This document shows, in pieces, positions 22,714-34,722 of a stretch of 64,000 bases of DNA (positions are counted from its first letter, which is position 1; every line of letters begins with the position of its first letter). The stretch is from Rattus norvegicus (lineage: Eukaryota > Chordata > Mammalia > Rodentia > Muridae): the NCBI RefSeq assembly GCF_036323735.1, contig NC_086021.1:160304976-160368975 (forward strand), in the 5' to 3' direction. Position numbers and translations under genes: made by a program. Under the pieces are notes generated by a model that made no database searches, had not been told where the DNA came from, and saw nothing but the letters and a program-made list of their open reading frames with translations.

Positions 22714-25700
22714 TCCCCTGGTGACCAGAAACGGCTTCATTCACAACAACCCACCACATTCATTGTGGTGACTTCTTCCTGTTACACCACTGGCTCATTT
22801 CCATCCTTAGGCCAACATCTTCCATCAATTTAACATCTCGTGTTAGGTTCCTCTATCCAGTATTTTCCTCCTATTGTAGCTTCCTGTGCTCAGCTCATTG
22901 CCCTCCCATTTTACCCATCCTGATATCAATGTCAGAATCTCTGTTCTTTCTCAGAAGCAATTGCTGTTGTGAAGCACAGCTGGCCAGTAACTTGCCATCT
23001 TTTTCTCGATCCTGGGTGGTGTGGTAATAGGTTTGCCCCTCTCGTACTTTTAGGCCTAATGTTAAAATTTCTCTTCTTAGACACATGGGTGTGTTGATCA
23101 GGCCCTTCCTGCAATCCAACCCTCCTCGTAATCACAGGGGTTCACTCCATCCCCTCCATTGTGACCTGAGTTGTTCTGTACTTTCTTGATTTTTACATAC
23201 CTGTTGCCTTCAGTACTTTAAAGAGTTAATAGCTTGAAGATGTTCCCAGGAGCCCAGACTTTGATGCCAAGGCATTTTCTTTTCGTGTCTCCATGTGGGA
23301 CCAAGAGGCAGTGCCCTGTTGTGCATCCTCCAGAGTAATCTAAGCAAGGGATGGCACTATCCTTCAGGGCCACTCATGCACTCTGCTTATTAAGGGGGTA
23401 GAGTCTGGGGCGGTGAGATGGTATGTTCATTCCTGAAAGGACAAGGTTTTGAGGGTCATGGGGGAAGTATGCTTATCTTGGGAAACTGTGAACGTCATTC
23501 TATGGGGTAGACAAGTAACTGAACATCAGGCAGAAATATTGAAAGAAGGAGGCAGAGAGGTAAGCAAATGTATGGCATCATAATGACTGCCAACTTTATT
23601 TATAGACAAACACTCCCCGTCCTGGTCACTGGACATTTCCTGAACTGAGGTGGGTGTCCTGTTCTACTTCTATCAGATATGCTATATTCTCTCAAGGGCC
23701 TCTGTTCATGCTGAACATGACGATGGCTACCGGGAACTGATCCTCCCCTAAAGAGTAGTGTAGGGTCCCTGGATACTACCATTGCCATTTGTCACCATTG
23801 GTGTGGCCCCTTTGACACAAGGCCTTCACTAAAGTCATCCTGTAATTGGTGCCCAGGATAATAAACCTGCCTTGGCGGGCATGTGCTGGGACTAAAGCAG
23901 CAATACATTGAATTGGGCCCAGTAGTGAGTGAACTTCCTTGTTTCCAGTCCAAGGTCCAGCCTCTGGCATTGTGCCTTCCCTGAGGTTAGTTAGGGGATG
24001 AGCCCTGTATATTTTTCCCACCAGGAAGGTACAATGTGGTGGTCACTGGCTATTGTAACCTCCTGGAAGATGCCATTTCTGTGGCCAATGTGGGTGCTGG
24101 CATGTCCTGGTGTCAGCCTGCAGTCCCAATCCTGGGCACAGCTCCTGCCTTGAGGAACAGTGTGTGGCTATCTGTGCCTCAGCTCTGATTCATAATGAAA
24201 ATGGGCTGTGTTCTCCGGGCAATGCACTCTCAGCCCCTGGTCCCTGGGCTTTCAAATTGAGCTGTATGCAAGGTGGCCCCTTCGGTATCAGAGACCTGAT
24301 TGTGTATGAGGAAGGGAATATAAAACTCCACGTGATATTTGACCTTGGGATAAACTTCAGTTTGGTCTCTGGTTATCACACATGTGGATTGAAACACATA
24401 TTCTGTTCCTGGTCTGAGGTGAACAATGTGTTACTTTCCTGGGTACTAGTTCTGATTGTGTGTCAGAACTGGGTAGAAGTAGGAAGATGCCTCATGGGTA
24501 TTTTCTGATCTTACAACAGCCTATGTGAAGGCCCCTGAATACAAGTCATGCCTTAGGCTCAACACTCTGGGTCCTGGCCTAGAAGGAAGTCTGCATCCAA
24601 GCAACCTCCTGAACCTTGGTCTTTCCCTGGTTGTACCACATTACTAGTTGCCTGGGATATGGGCCTGCCTAGAAACCAGCAAGTTGTGATTTCCTCACAT
24701 ATGAACATGCTGCTTAGTTTCTGTCAACCTAACACTAGCTTCAGTTACCCAGGAATAGAGAGGGGAAAATTGCCTTCAACAGATTGACCCATGGACAGGG
24801 CTGTGGTGCATTTTCTTGATTAAAAAGGTGATGTGGGAAGGCCCAGCCAAATGTAATCAGTGTGGTCCCTATGGAGATGATCTTGAATTGTATAACAAAT
24901 TATCTGAAGGCTACCAGGGAATACATAGTGGACACCATTCCATGCCCAGTGATTTAATTACTCACAACAAAAAAATATTCCCTATTCTCTAAGTGTCTCA
25001 CCTAAGTGCCTGAAGCCTGACCCAGTGGATATTGATGTCTTAGAGAAACACTTTCAGCCTAACTCTTAATGGCCACTAGTACTTCAACCTACATAGCTTG
25101 TCTCAGGCAGAAGAATGATATACAGTCTACTGCCTCAACACACTGAACTCTATTCAAATATGACTCTGAATCAATAACTCAAGGTACAGCACATAGCTTA
25201 CTTTAATCTCAAAGACTGGGACATTTATGATTAATTGCACAGTATCTGTCAGTCATTGGCACATATTATTTTTAAACTTTCATATCAATTCTAGTCTGGT
25301 ATATTTTTATTCTGGCCCTTTATGCTCCCTGTTTTCAGCATGACAACTTTATAACTTGTGTGCTCACCTTACTGAAGCCCTTCTACTTTTTAAGACTTCT
25401 GGCCCAGTGTCCTTCTGCTAAGTGTGCCCTGTTCCCCTCAGGCAGGTATATCTCGTAAAAACCAGCTCTAGGTCATGAGCTGTGTTGTTTTAGTGAGTGT
25501 TTAATGTGTCAGTAGGAATAAGTGGGGCCTCAGATGTTTGGACATCAAGAGCTTCACTGGTATAACGCAATGCATTCATTGAGAAAGCGTTTGAGGAAGC
25601 CAGTTACTGTTCCCTTGGCTGGGTGTTCAGCAAAGCACCCTGTTAAAGTGAGAATTGTCCCTCATCACATTCTGAATCTTCACAAATATTGACTTGGTTT

Positions 25701-25814
25701 CCCAACCTCTAGAGGTATGAGGAACCAATTTCTGCTGTTTAATAACTTCTCAGTCTAAGGCGTTTACATTGTATAACTGGGAATCACTAGGACATCTGGG
25801 ATGGCCTGTGCGTA
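22714..25814. other. Unassigned DNA, no gene seen
   Basis: Short open frames on both strands (for example 22895-23135 minus, 23776-24021 minus and 24110-24508 plus) have no domain I recognise and no conserved partner. Around 24715-24900 is a stretch (CTGTCAACCTAACACTAGCTTC, CATTTTCTTGATTAAAAAGGTGATG) resembling a decayed rodent medium-reiterated repeat. Confidence 0.35.
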
Positions 25815-26215
25815 TTAATTTATGTTAACTTTGCACAAACTACACTTATCTGGAAGGGGGGATACTCAGCTGAGAAAATGCCTCCAGATGATGTTGTTAC
25901 AAGGCACTTCCTAAATTATTAGGGGAGGAGGACTCAGACTAATGTGTGTGGCACTATCTATGGCTGGTGGTCCCAGGGTTGTTAAGGAAATACTGAGCAA
26001 GTCATGGAGAGCAAGTCAGTGAGCAGCACCACTCCGTGGCTTCTTTATCAGCTCCTGTCTCCAGATTCCTGCCCTGTTGGAGTTTAATGATGTCCTGCCT
26101 TCCTTTAATGATGACAGCGATGTCGAAGTATGGGCCACATAAGTTCTTTCCTTCTTTATTGGCTTTTTGGACATGATGTTTCACCTCACATAGAGAAGCC
26201 ATAACTGAACCATGG
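25815..26215. repeat. Rodent medium-reiterated repeat (same family as 3501-3918)
   Basis: In opposite orientation to 3501-3918. Landmarks are GAGAAAATGCCTCCAGATG, GAGCAAGTCAGTGAGCAGCACCACTCC and ATCAGCTCCTGTCTCCAGATTCCTGCCCTG. Confidence 0.65.
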
Positions 26216-26364
26216 TTTCATCTACCACATCTTTGGGAAGGATGTTTTGTTTTCTATGGGATTCTGGACTCACCTTTCTTCACCATTTCAAATATGTCAA
26301 CACATATATTTCGTGACTGGTGAGAAATATATTTTTTGTGCAAAATACATAGTTTCAGGGAAAA

Positions 26365-26570
26365 GCTAGAGGGGTGGCTCGGCAGTTAAGAACAATTCTC
26401 TGGTCTTGCTGAGGAGAAGTTTAGTTCCACAGCACCTATGTTTATTGGTCCCCATGGCCTGTCTCTCTATCTCCTGGGGATCCAATGCTCCCTTCTGTGC
26501 ATGGCATCACATACATATGCCATTCTCATACATAGGTACAAATAGAAATTTTAAACTTAGAAAAAAATTT
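26365..26570 (+). repeat. B3/B2-type SINE
   Basis: tRNA-like head GAGGGGTGGCTCGGCAGTTAAGAAC, a poorly conserved body, GCATCACATACATATGCCATT, and an A-rich end. Confidence 0.65.
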
Positions 26571-27693
26571 GAGGTCTTTGTGGAACTCTATGATAAAGCT
26601 CTCTACCTCTCATCAATCAGTTGACATAAAATACTTGGCTTGGTCCTTTTTTATCAATCAAAGTTTAAGCTTGAATGGTATAACGGGAAGTATAAAAGCC
26701 AAAAATTGAGCAGAGTCTATTAGAGACAGTTTGAGAAGGCCAGGGATGCATCGCCCATGCTCACTGTCTATGTAGAGAAATAAAAATAAAGTATGATATT
26801 TATCCTTTAAAATAAAGTACCATTATCATCATAAGTATCTTATGTTATGGAGAAAGTCCTTGTTATGGGTCCAATATAAAATGTCAAGAACCAGTCGTGT
26901 GTTTGATCACTAACTTCCCTCAGTAGTTACTCTTTTCAAAATTTGTGGGTAAGATACACAGACAAGATCAGTGGAGCCTAAGTGCTGTTGCGTGATGTTT
27001 CCTGGGGAAATACAAGCCAAGGTCTACACACCTCAGATAAGGAACTGATGGCAGATCAAAGTAATAATTCTACCAAAGTGCATTATGATAAACCAGTAAG
27101 TTTATTAGAATTATTAAAATGAATATGGGCTACATGTAAGGCCATGTGTGACTGATAAAGAACTATACCACTGAAGTGCCCATGTTTCCTAGGTGGGAAC
27201 TCACAAGAGCTGTAAGTGCAGAGCTCTCTACAGGGCCAAAGAGCTCCATACCTAGAGAATCTCTGCCCCAGCAGTTGTTTCTAACAACCATAAATTTGAG
27301 GAGGGGCCTTACGAATCTTTTTAGCGTCAAGCACTTCCTAGTATTGTGAGTTATTTCTTGAATTTGATGAGCCTCCCTCCTCCCTCCTGGAGGGAAGGAA
27401 CATTTCAATTCTAGGGGGGAAAAATTCAAATTGACAAAATATGGCAAAAAAAATTTTCTATACCTTTCTTTGGCTCCTAAAATCTTCTGTCCCCTCTTCT
27501 GCAATATACCCTGAGCCTTGAAGAGCATGATAGACATATGTATTTCTGACTACGTATTGGGCCACGATGCCATAGCAATAGTTACCCAATCTTGGGATCT
27601 TCATCAGTGTTTATGCATTCTGTCACACATCATCATTTCTGAAAAGGAAGTTTCCTTCCATGTCAGTTAGAGCAGACAACAAGAGTGATCTCT
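26571..27693. other. Unassigned DNA, no gene seen
   Basis: A 124-codon open frame on the minus strand (27163-27537) has no domain I recognise and I do not call it a gene. No other structure was noted. Confidence 0.35.
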
Positions 27694-28006
27694 AGGTGAA
27701 AGTATGCACACGTGTTTGGAGGTGTAACTATGCACACGTGTTTGGCGGTGTAAGTATGCACACGTGTTTGGAGGCATAAGTGTGCACTCATGTTTGGAGG
27801 TGTAAGTATGCACACGTGTTTGGAGGTGTAAGTGTGCACTCATGTTTGGAGGTGTAAGTATGCACACGTGTTTGGAGGTGTAAGTGTGCACTCATGTTTG
27901 GAGGTGTAAGTATGCACACGTGTTTGGAGGTGTAAGTGTGCACTCATGTTTGGAGGTGTAAGTGTGCACACGTGTTTGAAGGTGTAAGTATGCACACGTG
28001 TGTAGA
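27694..28006. repeat. 26-bp minisatellite with 52-bp higher-order alternation
   Basis: About 12 units of consensus GTGTTTGGAGGTGTAAGTATGCACAC. From about 27770 to 27955 two unit types alternate: one ends TATGCACACGTG, the other TGTGCACTCATG. This gives a 52-bp period. Open frames across it are only the repeat read in frame. Confidence 0.95.
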
Positions 28007-28754
28007 GGCAGTTAGATAGCCTTGGCACATCCATTTAACAAAGCAGGAACAGTTACTTCCCTACTGGAGCTTTGAACTCCCCGCCACAGGTTTAATGTGG
28101 CTTATAGTACCAGACACAAAGTCCTTCTGACAGGGCATGTCTTAAAACTAGTGAGAAAGATGTGGTTATATCCTTAATAATAATGCCAATTTCACACCAC
28201 AACATACCATTGTACGTTTAGTTCTGTGCTACCATGGAGAGAAGATTTGCCAAAGGCCTTCACTACAACTCTTATTTTGGTACGCTTGCCTTTATAGCTG
28301 CTGGAGTGGACCCACTGAGGATGGACTCCATTTATTGTAATTCCTTCCACTGTGCTAGCAATGCCACTAGACTGAGCCTCTGCTTCTTCCCATGGGAGAA
28401 CAAAACCCCAATGGAATCAGTAGCTGAGCTTATACTTTAGTAATATGCCCAAGGGGGTTTGAGAAACAAAATATTGTTACAGTAGCACAATGACAGTAGG
28501 GCCATACTTTGGACACCAATCCAAGCTTAGAGAAAGGAATGACTACTTTGAATGTAGAAATGTTAAGGTCTGTAGCAGCCAATATTACAGAATTTTTGGT
28601 CTTATTCACAAAGGGCATTGAAACATGTTCAGGGTTCACATTCTTACTGGTGAATATCAGAGTCTATACCCAGCCAAGCGTGAAGCCTTGGGGGCCTATT
28701 TTATTACTGTTCCCATTCCTGCTATTATTTCCATTACGGTGGAGACAGTCCTTG
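28007..28754. other. Unassigned DNA
   Basis: Two overlapping short open frames (28234-28440 and 28509-28865 on plus, with a minus-strand overlap) lack recognisable domains. Not called as genes. Confidence 0.35.
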
Positions 28755-29065
28755 CTGTGGTTTGCATTTAAAATGTGCCCTATAGACTGGTGTTTGAACA
28801 CATGGTCTCTAGCAGGTGATACTATCATGGGAAGCTGGAGTCTAGCTTTAGGAGGTGGGGTCTAGCTCTAGGAAGCAGTTTTCTGGCCTGCTATTGGACA
28901 GGACATGACTACAGTACATTGTGAGCAGTCACATGCTAACACTGTATACAACTCCTGCTACCAAACTTTCTCTGTTTCCTCAAAGTTTGAGCCAAAATAG
29001 ATGCGTATCTTGCTTCTCGTTGCCACTTGGTAGCAGTGACTGCAAAGTAGTTAATTCAGTCCTTT
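28755..29065 (+). repeat. Old rodent repeat (DNA-transposon-like), also at the ends of segments A and C
   Basis: Landmarks are TGTGGTTTGCATTTAAAATG, CCCTATAGACTGGTGTTTGAACAC, GTCTCTAGCAGGTGATACT and GTAGCAGTGACTGCAAAGTAG. The same start (ATATGGTTTGAA.CTGAAATGTGCCC) is found at about 17967 and 63447. It resembles a rodent hAT-type non-autonomous repeat; family name not committed. Confidence 0.5.
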
Positions 29066-30716
29066 TGGGCAGGAGTTTGCCACCCCTCATTGCTTAGATA
29101 TCACAAGGAGTCACTGTGATAAATGACTGACACCGTGTATATAGTGTATTGCCTGGGGCTGCTTTTTGTCATTCTATTATGGACAACTGATGGTTATCTG
29201 TGGGACATTGACTTTGGTGACAATTTTTGACTCAGATATGCTGGGAGCCTACCAGTCTGGAGAGGGTAGTGGTGGGGACACGGAGTAGGACTCTGGTGTG
29301 GCTTTAAAGACTGAGCATCTCCGGACATTTTAGTTCTCTAACTGTACTGAAATGCTGATGATAACTTCTAAAAGGTCCTAAAAACTTTCTTGCTCTTTCT
29401 AAGGGTAAAAAGTTGATTGACACCTAGAGCCTGACAGCAGGGGATTATGTAATGTGGTCTTTGTTCTATCTCAGCATGAACTGCAAGGCTCTAACATTCA
29501 GTCTACTAGTCAGAAGTAGCAGAAGAAAAAGGGCACTTTGAAAATGATTATAGTGTTTATTGGTAAGTTGTAAAACGTTTCCTATGAAAGTTATCCAAGG
29601 CTTAAAGTGGAAAGATCCTTAGTGGGGAAGGGGAAAAATTCTTCTTTCTTTGTCCTCAGTACTTATACATCTTTCAGTATTCATGATCACATGTTAAAAA
29701 GTTCATCACAAGTTCACACAAAAAATTAAATCATAAATTGAGATAGAAGTTTACAACAGAGTATGTTTACATGCATACCCATTAGGAGTAAGTATCTGGC
29801 TAAACATCCCTCACCTGTCACAGCTCCACAGATTCGTTGTAAGTTCAAAACAATAATTAAGTTTTTAGTTAAGTTTTGTATAGATAAACCCCATCAATAT
29901 GTTTTCTTCTGTCCTAACACCTATAATAAATTGATAGTTCCCTTTTTATGACATTTGGGTAATTGTTGTACAACCTCTGGCAATGTGTTCTGAGTAGGAG
30001 AAAATCTGGTTACACTTGGGAGACTGTCAGAGTTCTCATTTCAGTTTTGACTATCAGAAAAGGACTCAGTAGCAGTCCCAGTATAAAAGAGCTTAATACT
30101 CACTGATATCATTTTAGGAATTCTTATAGGATCATCATTACGACTGAAGAAGTCATGTGTTTGTCTATATAGCATCACTATAAGACAGTAAATCTTCGTA
30201 GATCTGCAGAGAACTGCTCTAAAGGGGTGGGATAATACCCAGTTATGTTATACATGTTTAATCATAACTGGAAAAGTATATTAACAGCATATTAAAGTAT
30301 ATTAAAATGAATTGTCTTATGGCCTTGCTTGATAAGAGTGAATCTGTCACCGGTTATATTGTAATCCTAAGCAAACCATCTCAGGAAGATCATCTGCTAG
30401 TTATCAGCCCATCCTATGGTGGCTCCTGACACAGATATTGTTGAAATCACTTACATGGTTGCTGGTGAAGTTTGGACGGCAAAGTTGGGAGAAGTTTGGC
30501 CTCGAATGCTGGTGAAAATTTGTGCTCAGACACTGGTGAACCTACTTGGACTTTGACAGTGATCCCTTTTCATACTTAACTGCCTGTGGCGTGAATGTTC
30601 TGTTCTGACCATGCTTTCCATGAAGTTTAAATGCATCAGTAGATCATTTGGGGCACCTTTTTTTAAAGTGCAGACATTTAGAACTATAGCTGTATCTCTT
30701 AGACCCACTTTTTTTC
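29066..30716. other. Unassigned DNA
   Basis: No gene seen. Includes 30335-30430, similar to 20215-20310. At 30455-30545 there is a small run of TGCTGGTGAA-type motifs (three spaced copies). Confidence 0.35.
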
Positions 30717-31158
30717 TTATTTTTAATTGGATTTTTTTAATTTACATTTCAAATATTATTCCCTTTCCTGGCCCAGACATAAGCCCCCTATCCTATCCCC
30801 CTTCCTTTCTTCTATAGGGGTGTTCCCCCTCCCCAACTACCCCAATGCTGCCCCCCCCATATTATTCCCCTGTACTGGGGATGTCCAGCCTTGGCAGGAC
30901 CAACAGCTTCTCCTCCCATTGATACCCAACAAGGCCATCCTCTGCTCCATATACAGCTGAAGCCATTGGTCTGTCCATGTGTAATCTTTGTTTTAGTCCC
31001 TGGGAACTCTGTTTGGTAGGTATTGTTCTTAAGGAGTTGCAAGCCCCTTCAGGTCCTTCAGGTCTTCCTCTAACTCCTCCAATGGGGACCCCGTACACAA
31101 TTCAATGTTTCCTGCTAGCATTGGCCTCTGTATTTGTCATACCCTGGCTGAATTTTAG
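30717..31158 (-). mobile_element. LINE-1 3' UTR, 5'-truncated
   Basis: Minus strand. The 3' tail is at 30717-30760 (ATTGGATTTTTTTAATTTACATTTCAAATATT on plus), running to about 31158. It lies less than 100 bp upstream of the first kinase pseudogene unit. Confidence 0.9.
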
Positions 31159-31247
31159 GCTCACTTTTAATTCACTTTATCTCACATTACTAGTTGGTGT
31201 TGACACTGAACATTCCTATCAACAAAGACGAAGAGATGGCAAGGGAG

Positions 31248-32979
31248 TCTGGTCCTAAGGTCCAACCCTTTAGGTGAAGACAATTTAAGGGCTCATTAAA
31301 GAGTCTTAAAGATCCATGGCCAAGGAGCACTCATCATAGTAAAACTGACTAGCCATGTCCTCATGCACACTATGGTAGCAGTTAAAATTCTATCAAAAGG
31401 GAGAAAGAACACCCTCATCAAATCAGAAATTGAAATTATAAAACCTCTGCATCACCCTCATATTCCTAAACTTTTGTACACTATAGACAAAAATCATTTA
31501 TATGATTGCAGAACATGAGGTGGAATGAGAGTTGTTGCACAGAATTGGGGAGATTGGAAACCTACCTGAGCAAGAATCCCTTAGGCTATTTAAGAAAATG
31601 GTATATAGCTACTATTACTGTCACCAAAGTATATGGCCCTCAGAGAACAAAGGGCACAAATATTTTAGTGGAAGGCAAAAGGAATATAAAACTTAGTGAT
31701 TGGTCAAGAAGACTATCATGAGCCAGACTAGCAACATCCTATGGCAATCTCCCTTACTGGGCCCAGAACTCTTTGAAGGTAAAGGGTATGATGGCCACGC
31801 AATTGATCTCTGGACCTTGGGGGTTGTGCTATGCCATATGTGAACAGCATGCCTCTCTTTTCATGGAAATAACAATGAAGCAATATAGCAGACAACCTTG
31901 ACATGAAAGTACTTCTGTAAAAATCAAGCTATCACCTAAATTTTGTGACATGTTTGCTAACTTGTAAACCCTGCATAACAGCCGACTCTACATGACATTG
32001 TGAACTTAGAATGGTTAAAGAGTGACAATGAAGGTTCTTGCAGTTCCTTTAAAGAGAACACTGACTGCCATCCAAACCCCACTATAATGGACATAGTGTG
32101 TATCATGGTATAGAAACAATGAGAGATAAAATAAAGTTTATAGGAGAAAAAGGTTGACGATGTGATGGCTATAGATTTGATGCTGAAGCAAGAGTCAACA
32201 CAAGAGGGGAAACTCGATTAAAAAAAAACCTCCTAGGTCCAGTAATTAGGATCAAACTGTGAAATACAAAGTGCCAAGCATGAAACAACAAACAGCTATC
32301 ATGAAGGGATCTACTGTTCCTACTCCTCCCACCTTAAGTTTGCCTAGTTTACTTGAAAGTCCCAAGGAGGAAAAACAGAGTACAATGAGGTATCCTATGC
32401 TACCTACTCTGAACTACTTGAAGAAGAAGACCGTTCCCATTTGCAGAATCTGCCCTCAGTTTATCCACAAGTCTCACTTCACAAGCAGGACATGGGGTTA
32501 GAGGAGGAGAACAGTTACATCTCGGATGAAAGCTCTATCAGAATGTCTTCAGAGGATTCATCATTGGAAATCTACTCTAGCCAGTCATCCATGGATGTGT
32601 TGAAAGCTGGCTCTAACAATTTAAAGAGCCAGTGTCCTCATGAGGTGTTTTATGTTATCATGCCTCTGTGGAGGAAGCTCAGTGTAAGGGGACCATCATA
32701 CCCAGTGAAAAGACCACAACCTCACATCAGGATGACTTCATGGGACACCTCCATGACACAACTACAATTGGTTCAAAGGACAACAGGACCTCATAGGATA
32801 GATCATCTCCATTCTCTATCAAGGAGGCCTCAGGTGAGGTTTCCTGTGTAGAAGAGTGTCGAGCCTGTCTTCCCCACATATAGGGACACCTTCATGACTG
32901 TTCATAGACTGAACCCCAGGATCCCTTTAAAAGGTGGGTCTCAAAGACCCTGAAAAATGGAGTTATAAAAGGCTTGTGT
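31248..32979 (+). pseudogene. Smok-like (sperm motility kinase/MARK family) pseudogene, array unit 1
   Basis: Sperm motility kinases are rodent testis-specific, intronless relatives of MARK/AMPK serine/threonine kinases with a kinase domain, a UBA domain and a variable tail. Unit 1 shows the beta-3 strand VAVKIL (lysine kept, about 31375). It also shows NTLIKSEIEIIKPLHHPHIP (about 31407-31466), NILVEGKRNIKLSD (31659-31700) and GPELFEGKGYDGHAID (from 31760). A UGA at 31841-31843 ends that frame where the family reads on to TGC.PF. The catalytic-loop histidine/aspartate are gone (reads LREQ) and DFG reads DWS. Serine-rich tail frames remain at 32259-32501 and 32441-32851. Several frameshifts and stops make it non-coding for a kinase. 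Family assignment is firm for a MARK-like kinase and probable for Smok. Confidence 0.8.
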
Positions 32980-34722
32980 CAGTAACTAAGATCCAACCAC
33001 TTTGAAGAAGCGGCTTTACATGACCATTAATAAATCTTAAAGACCTTTGGACAAGGAGCTTACAGGAAATTTACTTGTCATCTCCTCCTGCAGACTATGG
33101 TACCAGTTAAAATTCTATCACAAGGGAGACAGAACACCCTCGTCAAATCAGAAATTTAAATGATAAAAACTCTGCAACACTCTTATGTTATTAATCTTTT
33201 GCATATTACTCACAAACAATTTATATTTTTCTGGATTATGATGAGGGAGGAGAGATGTTAGGCAGAATTGTGGTCTTTGGCTACCTAAGAGAGGAAGAAT
33301 TCCATAGGCTGTTTAAGCAAATGGTAAGCGTTCTCTAACATTGTCACCAGAAATGTATTGTCCACAGGGGTCAAAAGCCCAGAAAAATTTTAGAGGATGC
33401 TGAAGAAATAAAAAAAAACCTTACTATTTACAGATTAAATTAAAAAAATCTGTGGTCAGAAGTTACCAACTTTCAATGGGAGCCTTCTGTATTGTGCTGA
33501 AGAACTGTTTGAAGGTACAGGGTATAATGACCATGCTATTGATATGTGGAGCTTAGGGGTTATGCTATACTTTATGTGAACAGGATGCCTTCTTTTCCAG
33601 GGAAGTAAGTATAAAGACATGAGGCAGAAGACTTTGGCGGACAGTACTACGTAAAATTCAAGCTGTACCCAGAAATGTGAAATGATTGTCACTTTGTGAA
33701 ACTGTACACCCTGAACAGAGGCCATGATAGTGAGATTTGAATGGCTAAAGCATGACAATTAAGGATGAAGTAGTTCCTTTAGAAAGAATACAGACAGCCA
33801 CCCAAACCACACTGTAATGGTCATCATAGGTCTCATGGGATACAAGCAAGGAGAGATAAATGGAAGTTTACAGGGGAAATATAATCAAGCCATGGCAACT
33901 TATTTAATGCTGAGGCAACAGTCATCCTGGGAAGACAACTCAATAAAAAGCCTAAGCCCAGGTAGCGGGATCAATCCTTGAAACATACAGGGACAAGCAT
34001 GAAACTCTAAAAGGCTATAAGGACGGGATCTAATGTGTCTTCCCTTCCCACCTTCAGCTGGCCCAATCGAACTGAAAGTCTGGAGAAGGAAGAAATAGTA
34101 CAATGAGGTAGAGTACACCACCCACCCTGAACTGCTTGAAAAAGAAGAGAACTCCCATTGGGAAAAGCTGCCCTCAGCTTGTCCAGAAGGCTGACATCAT
34201 GAGCAGCACATTGGAGGTCAGGGGAGAGAGAGAGCAGTGACACTTCTTAGGAAAGCTCTACTGGAGTGGCTTCAGAGCTTCATCACTGTGATTCTACTCC
34301 AGGCAATCATCCATGCATGTGTCCAGAGCTGGCTCTAAGAATGCGAAAAGCAAGGTGTCCTCCCTGAGTGTTTCACTCCACCATTCCTCTGTGGGGAAGC
34401 CCAGTGTAAGGGCAACAACATATCCAGTTAAAAGTTCAACAATGTCTCCACAAAGGTTACCTCAAGGGACCCTTGCCAGACAGCTCCACACCATGACTAC
34501 AATTGGTTCAAAGAACAACACAGCTTCACAGGCTGGATCACCTCTATATTCCTGCCAGGGGTCTCAGGGTGAGGGTCTCCCAGAAGAAGAAAGAGTCAAT
34601 CCTTTCCTTCCCGTATATGCCCCAGTGACACCTTTCTGATTGGTGAAGACAGTAATCGGGGTACCCTTTAAAATATGAGCCTCGAAGACCCTAAAGAATG
34701 GGTTTATAAAAGGCCTGTGCCA
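32980..34722 (+). pseudogene. Smok-like kinase pseudogene, array unit 2
   Basis: Same layout as unit 1. Kinase remnants are EGGEMLGRIVVFGYLREEEF and HRLFKQMVSVL (33244-33338, one stop), followed by the catalytic loop as HRGQKP (33363-33380) with the catalytic Asp replaced. The Gly-loop region is shifted. A frame with HAIDMWSLGVMLYFM-like residues ends at UGA 33577-33579, at the same place as in unit 1. The UBA-like part reads VMVIIGLMGYKQGEINGSLQ (about 33819-33878) and ATYLMLRQQS (about 33893-33922), nearly intact. The tail is open for 108 codons at 34313-34639. No DFG is readable. Inactivated. Confidence 0.8.

Noticed and set aside
23776..24021. 81-codon minus-strand frame considered as a retroviral remnant
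   Set aside because: No diagnostic retroviral motif was visible, and there are no flanking LTR pair or supporting frames.
27694..28006. CRISPR-like repeat array
   Set aside because: Units are contiguous with no unique spacers, and the setting is a rodent genome. It is a minisatellite.
28234..28865. Two adjacent plus-strand frames considered as exons
   Set aside because: No domain recognised, overlapping frames on the other strand, and repeats nearby. Insufficient evidence.
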